The notes under the pieces are model-generated. The model did not search any database, had not been told where the DNA came from, and saw only the letters and a program-made list of their open reading frames with translations. This document shows, one piece after another, positions 6,648 to 9,362 of a DNA stretch of 9,362 bases (position 1 is the first letter of the stretch; each line of letters begins with the position of its first letter). The position numbers were made by a program, and so were the translations under genes. The DNA is from VGEM01 sp033764265 (lineage in GTDB: Bacteria; Pseudomonadota; Alphaproteobacteria; Rhodospirillales; Rhodospirillaceae), in contig JANRJB010000053.1 of assembly GCA_033764265.1 (NCBI GenBank), positions 1 to 9,362 of the forward strand, written 5' to 3'.

Positions 6648-6666
6648 CTTGTGGTTCCGGACCGGG

Positions 6667-7113
6667 TCAGGGTTTTCCCGTGGCCGTCGTCCGCGCGTTG
6701 ATCGCCGCCATCGCCAGCCGGCCGGCGATCAGGCCCGCGCCCAGGGCGACCACGAATACTGCCGTTTCGGTGCGTCCGAAGGCCAATCCGGCCAGCGCCG
6801 GTCCGGGGCAATATCCGGCCAAACCCCAGCCGACTCCGAACACCGCCGCGCCGGCGAGCAACTTGGCGTCGATGTCCTGGGCCGTCGGCAATGCGAAGCG
6901 GCCCTCGAACAGCGGTCGGTCGCGGCCGAAAACCACACGATAACCCGCCGCGGTCACCGCCACGGCACCAGCCATCACGAACACGAGGCTCGCGTCCCAG
7001 GTTCCGGCCAGATCGAGGAAATTGAGCACCTTGGCGGGATTGATCATGCCCGACACCGACAGACCGGCGCCGAACACGAGCCCGCACAGCAAAGCAGCCA
7101 GACTGCGTGCCAT
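6667..7113 (-). CDS. YeeE/YedE (DUF6691-like) membrane protein, second half-transporter
   Basis: The 148-residue membrane protein has the recognisable pair of motifs of the second small YeeE/YedE protein found with Blh: FGAGLSVSGMINPAKVLNFLDLAGTWDASL (14-43) and GVGWGLAGYCPGPALAGLAFG (93-113). Hydrophobic segments lie at about 3-22, 43-62, 85-110 and 116-137. Cys102 in GYCPGPA is the conserved position equivalent to the thiol-bearing motif of the YeeE/TsuA transport family, where cysteines relay thiosulfate-like substrates. It starts 3 bp after the stop of the other half-protein, so the two are translated together and probably form one transporter for thiosulfate, sulfite or a similar sulfur species. 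In several proteobacteria this pair sits in the BigR-controlled sulfide operon (pmpB-like). The substrate is inferred. Confidence 0.88.
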   Translation of the reverse strand: MARSLAALLCGLVFGAGLSVSGMINPAKVLNFLDLAGTWDASLVFVMAGAVAVTAAGYRVVFGRDRPLFEGRFALPTAQDIDAKLLAGAAVFGVGWGLAGYCPGPALAGLAFGRTETAVFVVALGAGLIAGRLAMAAINARTTATGKP

Positions 7114-7116
7114 GCC

Positions 7117-7545
7117 TCAGCCTCCGATCAGGTGACGGACGACGAACACGGTGACGAAACCCGCCGTCATGAACGTGGCGGTAGCGAGCAGCGAGCGTTT
7201 CGACAATCGGGCGATGCCGCACACGCCGTGACCGCTGGTGCACCCACTCCCGAAGGCCGAGCCAAATCCGACCAGCACGCCGGCGGCGACCAACATGGGA
7301 ATCGGCGTGGCGATCGTGATGTCCGGAGTATGCAGGCCGCTGGCCGAGAGCAGGATCGGCGCCGCCAACAGTCCGACAACGAAGGCCGCGCGCCACGGCC
7401 AATCGGCCGGCGGCGGCAGGGCCAGGAGCTGGCCGGCGATTCCGCTGATGCCGGCGATGCGCCCATTGAAAAGCATCAGCAAGACCGCGGCCAAGCCAAT
7501 CAGTAGGCCGCCCACGAGGGCGGCAATAGGGGTGAGTTCTGTCAT
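7117..7545 (-). CDS. YeeE/YedE family membrane protein, first half-transporter
   Basis: The 142-residue protein is the first small YeeE/YedE (Sulf_transp) partner. It carries NGRIAGISGIAGQLL (27-41) and GFGSAFGSGCTSGHGVCGIARLSKRS (93-118), with cysteines 102 and 109 in the GCTSGHGVCG motif expected to handle a sulfur atom. Hydrophobic segments are at about 6-26, 53-70, 82-100 and 119-138. It is the first gene of the five-gene minus-strand cluster and its 3-bp spacing from the next gene indicates a functional pair (pmpA-like). No ribosome site is visible before the ATG at 7545: the bases just upstream are pyrimidine-rich and the nearest GAGGA is 18 nt away. The promoter elements instead fit transcription starting at or next to the ATG. 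The family call is strong. Confidence 0.92.
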   Translation of the reverse strand: MTELTPIAALVGGLLIGLAAVLLMLFNGRIAGISGIAGQLLALPPPADWPWRAAFVVGLLAAPILLSASGLHTPDITIATPIPMLVAAGVLVGFGSAFGSGCTSGHGVCGIARLSKRSLLATATFMTAGFVTVFVVRHLIGG

Positions 7546-7580
7546 GTGTGAAGTATGAGGAGGTCCTCGCTATTCCACAC
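7546..7580. promoter_or_regulatory. Imperfect dyad over the sulfur-operon core promoter, possible operator
   Basis: GTGTG (7546-7550) and CACAC (7576-7580) are the outer arms, and GAGGA (7557-7561) with TCCTC (7564-7568) are the inner arms, around nearly the same centre (7562.5-7563). The dyad covers the bases from the start codon to the edge of the FNR-like site. A repressor bound here would block the promoter, as BigR/SqrR-type ArsR repressors do in related operons. The middle parts do not pair, and no ArsR gene is in the window, so the identity of any binder is open. Confidence 0.4.
7552..7557 (-). promoter_or_regulatory. Candidate -10 element CATACT for the sulfur operon
   Basis: On the minus strand CATACT matches 4 of 6 positions of TATAAT. 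It lies at -12 to -7 if transcription begins at the A of the ATG (7545), and this is exactly the register set by the FNR-like site upstream. There is no recognisable -35 hexamer, which is usual for a promoter activated from -41.5. Confidence 0.4.
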
Positions 7581-7593
7581 TGACGTGGATCAA
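7580..7593 (-). promoter_or_regulatory. FNR/FixK-type binding site ahead of the sulfur operon
   Basis: On the minus strand the site reads TTGATCCACGTCAG, which fits TTGAT-N4-(A/G)TCAA in all but the last base and preserves the TGA-N6-TCA core recognised by FNR/FixK/DNR proteins. Its centre (7586.5) is 41.5 bp upstream of the start codon's first base, the standard position for a class II activator. It overlaps the outer arm of the dyad by one base. A direct role is inferred; a single site in high-GC DNA can be fortuitous. Confidence 0.5.
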
Positions 7594-7624
7594 TCTCCGA
7601 GTTGCCGATGGCGGCGCAGTACGC

Positions 7625-8806
7625 TCACTCGGCCGCGGATTTCTTATCGTGGGTGCGCGCGGCCTGTTCGGCGGCGTGGCGGTCGATCTGCTGCTGGGTA
7701 GCGCGCTGATGCGAGGCCTTGAAGTCCTTCTGGCGCTCTTTCGTCCAGGTGTTCGACGCTTCGCGGTTGACATTGGAATTCTGGAACCGCGGGAACACAT
7801 ACTGCGCCACCAGCTCGTAGCTGCGCAGCTTGTTGGCGAAGGTGGTCCAGTTGGCGTCGGTGATGAGATAAGTGCCGAAGCCGCCCGACGCCTTCTGCAG
7901 CATCTCGATCTGACGGGCCGCGTCGTCGGGCGTGCCGATCACGGCGCGTCCGGTCTCGATCAGGAACTGGGCGGGATCGCCCTTGCGCTCGGGCGGCACC
8001 ATCGGCAGCACGGCAACGTCCTCGAAATACTGGCACCATTCGTGCAGGCTGTACTGCACGTCCTGCATCGCCTTCTCGCGCGTCTCGGCGACATGGATCA
8101 ACCCGACCATGCGCCAATCCTTGCGGTCGAGCGTATGGCCGTGCCGGCGGCCCATCTCGACCGCGATGTCCCAGTTCGCACCGGCCGCCGCCAGCGCCTC
8201 GGGCGCGGTGGCCGACAGCGACATCAGCCCGGTGCCGAGCCGGCCGGCCGCGCGCGGGCCCGACGGTGACACCATGCAGGCGGTCGCCACCTCGATCGGC
8301 CGGCCGCCGTAGGGGTGCAGCTGCAGGCGGGCGTCCTTCAGCTCGAACCAGTCGGTCTTGAGCGTGACGGTCTCGCCGCGGAACAGTTTGAGGATGCACT
8401 CGAGCGCGGCTTCCATCATGTCGCGCTGCTTTTCCGTCACCAGGCCCATCATCTTGGCGTCGGACACCAGCGCGCCAGGCCCAGCGCCGAACATCGCCCG
8501 CCCGCGCGTCATGTGGTGCAGCTGCATGATGCGGTCGGCCAGGATCAGCGGATGGTGATAGGGCAGCGAGCTGACGCCGGTGCCGAGCTTGATGTTCTTG
8601 GTGCGCTCGGCCACCGCAGCGATGATCAGCTCGGGCGAGGCGATCAGTTCGGTGCCGGCCGAATGGTGCTCGCCGATCCAGGCCTCGTCGTAGCCCCACG
8701 TGTCGAGCGCGACGATCAGCTCCATGTCGCGCTCCAGACACAGGGTCGGGTTTTCCCGCAACGGATGGATGGGCGGGATGAAAGTGCCGAAACGCAGGTA
8801 ACTCAT
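7625..8806 (-). CDS. LLM-class (bacterial luciferase-like) flavin-dependent monooxygenase
   Basis: The 393-residue protein is a TIM-barrel flavin oxidoreductase of the luciferase-like family. Landmarks are the MSYLRFGTFIPPIHPL opening, DTWGYDEAWIGEHH (35-48), LGTGVSSLPYHHPL (74-87), RGRAMFGAGPGAL (101-113) and IGTPDDAARQIEML (290-303). These enzymes use FMNH2, supplied by a separate reductase, and O2 to hydroxylate or cleave an organic substrate. The overall pattern resembles limonene- or alkane-monooxygenase-like members, but the substrate is not readable. The last ~40 residues form a long, charged, Gln/Lys/Glu-rich tail beyond the barrel. I start at ATG 8806 because GGGGAGA (8813-8819) lies 6 nt upstream and MSYLRFGTF is the family start; the frame is open further upstream but there overlaps the TetR gene. 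It lies 85 bp downstream of that regulator. Confidence 0.93.
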   Translation of the reverse strand: MSYLRFGTFIPPIHPLRENPTLCLERDMELIVALDTWGYDEAWIGEHHSAGTELIASPELIIAAVAERTKNIKLGTGVSSLPYHHPLILADRIMQLHHMTRGRAMFGAGPGALVSDAKMMGLVTEKQRDMMEAALECILKLFRGETVTLKTDWFELKDARLQLHPYGGRPIEVATACMVSPSGPRAAGRLGTGLMSLSATAPEALAAAGANWDIAVEMGRRHGHTLDRKDWRMVGLIHVAETREKAMQDVQYSLHEWCQYFEDVAVLPMVPPERKGDPAQFLIETGRAVIGTPDDAARQIEMLQKASGGFGTYLITDANWTTFANKLRSYELVAQYVFPRFQNSNVNREASNTWTKERQKDFKASHQRATQQQIDRHAAEQAARTHDKKSAAE

Positions 8807-8812
8807 CGTCGC

Positions 8813-8819
8813 TCTCCCC
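8813..8819 (-). promoter_or_regulatory. Ribosome binding site deciding the monooxygenase start
   Basis: GGGGAGA on the minus strand is 6 nt before the ATG at 8806. It fixes the start at MSYLRF rather than the longer open frame that continues to about 9070. Confidence 0.75.
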
Positions 8820-8821
8820 GG

Positions 8822-8836
8822 CTGACGCGCGGTCAG
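8822..8836. promoter_or_regulatory. 15-bp dyad CTGAC-N5-GTCAG, candidate TetR operator
   Basis: Perfect 5-base arms around GCGCG lie directly upstream of the monooxygenase ribosome site, in the gap following the TetR-family gene. Size and symmetry fit a TetR-family operator, and the position would block or attenuate transcription of the monooxygenase. The link to the neighbouring regulator is inferred from proximity. Confidence 0.45.
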
Positions 8837-8858
8837 TGTGGCAGAGCGGACCGGCGGG

Positions 8859-8886
8859 GCCAAGCTGCCCACGCCAAGCGGCCCAC
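8859..8886. repeat. Tandem direct repeat of 14 bp, 13/14 identical
   Basis: GCCAAGCTGCCCAC (8859-8872) is followed immediately by GCCAAGCGGCCCAC (8873-8886); only one base differs. It starts a few bases beyond the TetR stop codon, in the gap before the monooxygenase gene. It may be a slippage duplication or paired binding sites on the same DNA face region (14-bp phasing is not a full helical multiple). Confidence 0.65.
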
Positions 8887-8891
8887 AGGTT

Positions 8892-9362
8892 TCAATGCGC
8901 CGGCACGGACGAAGCGTAGGCGCGCAGGAACATGTCGACGGCGGCAGCCAGGCGGCGCTCGATCTCGGCAGGCGTGTGCTTCGGCGCCATGCCGCAGGTG
9001 TTCTGCAAAGCCAGGTCGCCACCGACCAGGTTGCCGAACTGTTCGGCGGCCAGCTCCGGGTCGGGGACATTGAGTGCGCCGCGCGCGGTTTGCTCGCGCA
9101 GATACGCCGCGACCTGCCGTTGACACGCCGCAGGGCCGTTCTCGTACATGGCCTGGGCCAGTTCGGGCGTGCGGCCGCCTTCGGACAGGATCAACCGGTA
9201 GGCGCCGCCGCATTCGGGCGAGCGCACCAGGTTCATCAGGCTGCGCGCCATTTGCAGCAGGACCTCGCGCGGATTGTCGTGCACCGCCGGCGAGGGGTCG
9301 CGCAGCGGCGCGGTGAGCTGCTGGGTGCGCTCCTGCACCAGGGCTTGCCACAAGCCCTGCTT
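8892..9362 (-). CDS. TetR/AcrR-family regulator, N-terminus cut by right edge
   Basis: The frame is open from the right edge to TGA at 8892-8894, giving 156 visible residues. The first ones, KQGLWQALVQERTQQL, match the end of a TetR DNA-binding domain (the usual 'F-x-S-K-x-G-L-x-x-A-L' turn into helix 4), so the helix-turn-helix itself lies just beyond the window. The rest is a ligand-binding domain of the AefR-like TetR_C type, with YRLILSEGGRTPELAQAMYENGP, then LREQTARGALNVPDPELAAEQFGNLVGGDLAL and a final amphipathic helix. An apparent start at 9353 is TTG, within conserved sequence, and should not be taken as the gene start. It precedes the flavin monooxygenase gene on the same strand and is the obvious candidate to control it. 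The inducer is unknown. Confidence 0.9.
   Translation of the reverse strand, partial: KQGLWQALVQERTQQLTAPLRDPSPAVHDNPREVLLQMARSLMNLVRSPECGGAYRLILSEGGRTPELAQAMYENGPAACQRQVAAYLREQTARGALNVPDPELAAEQFGNLVGGDLALQNTCGMAPKHTPAEIERRLAAAVDMFLRAYASSVPAH

Noticed and set aside
5993..7402. A 469-codon minus-strand frame overlapping the dioxygenase and YeeE/YedE genes
   Set aside because: It is Arg-rich and low in complexity, out of frame with three genes that have clear family motifs.
6616..7506. A 296-codon plus-strand frame opposite the YeeE/YedE genes
   Set aside because: The translation is Gln/Arg/Gly/His-rich with no hydrophobic core, typical of the antisense of GC-rich membrane protein genes.
7625..9070. 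A longer 481-codon form of the flavin monooxygenase
   Set aside because: The extra N-terminal 88 residues resemble no luciferase-family sequence, overlap the TetR gene in another frame, and a good ribosome site supports ATG 8806.
9351..9353. TTG as the start of the right-hand regulator gene
   Set aside because: It lies inside a conserved TetR segment (KQGLWQAL) and the frame remains open to the window edge, so the gene is truncated by the window, not short.
1..9362. Defence system, prophage, insertion sequence or CRISPR array
   Set aside because: No transposase, integrase, nuclease, toxin-antitoxin pair, terminal inverted repeats or spaced repeat array is visible; all sizeable genes fall into metabolic, transport or regulatory families.

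Overview
The window is dense, high-GC bacterial chromosome with about ten protein genes, most on the minus strand, short gaps and no RNA genes, CRISPR, transposase or other mobile DNA that I can see. A PAS_5-type protein, a BigR-operon-style sulfide cassette and the general codon style suggest an alphaproteobacterium, perhaps Rhodospirillales-like. That placement is inference; no marker gene is present.

Layout. (1) 1-2065, minus: an exported protein of the VOC/glyoxalase fold followed 9 bp later by an exported tannase/feruloyl-esterase-family hydrolase that runs off the left edge. (2) 2066-2294: a divergent control region holding two small dyads and a possible 54-codon leader ORF. (3) 2295-3489, plus: a PAS_5-like protein, then a PaiB-type FMN-binding protein whose ribosome site and start codon lie inside a perfect 14-bp hairpin. 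(4) 3486-7545, minus: a five-gene cluster, read from right to left as YeeE/YedE half-transporter, second YeeE/YedE (DUF6691-like) half-transporter, Blh/ETHE1-type persulfide dioxygenase, SulP-STAS anion transporter and Nudix hydrolase. (5) 7625-9362, minus: a TetR-family regulator entering from the right edge and, downstream, a luciferase-like flavin monooxygenase.

How the genes may work together. The middle cluster reads as a sulfur-handling operon: the YeeE/YedE pair would move a reduced sulfur species, the dioxygenase would oxidise glutathione persulfide to sulfite, and SulP could carry sulfate or a related anion. The 79-bp region in front of it carries a near-consensus FNR/FixK-type site, a correctly placed weak -10 element and an imperfect dyad over the core promoter. 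This suggests redox control with possible repression, and perhaps a leaderless transcript. No ArsR/BigR-type regulator, rhodanese or sulfide:quinone reductase is visible in the window. At the right, a TetR regulator probably controls the adjacent flavin monooxygenase through a 15-bp dyad just upstream of its ribosome site. At the left, the VOC/tannase pair looks like a small operon for an extracytoplasmic ester or aromatic substrate.

Most of the window is recognisable metabolism. The least explained parts are the control sequences: the promoter at 7545-7593, the start-codon hairpin at 2836-2868 and the small ORF at 2126-2290.
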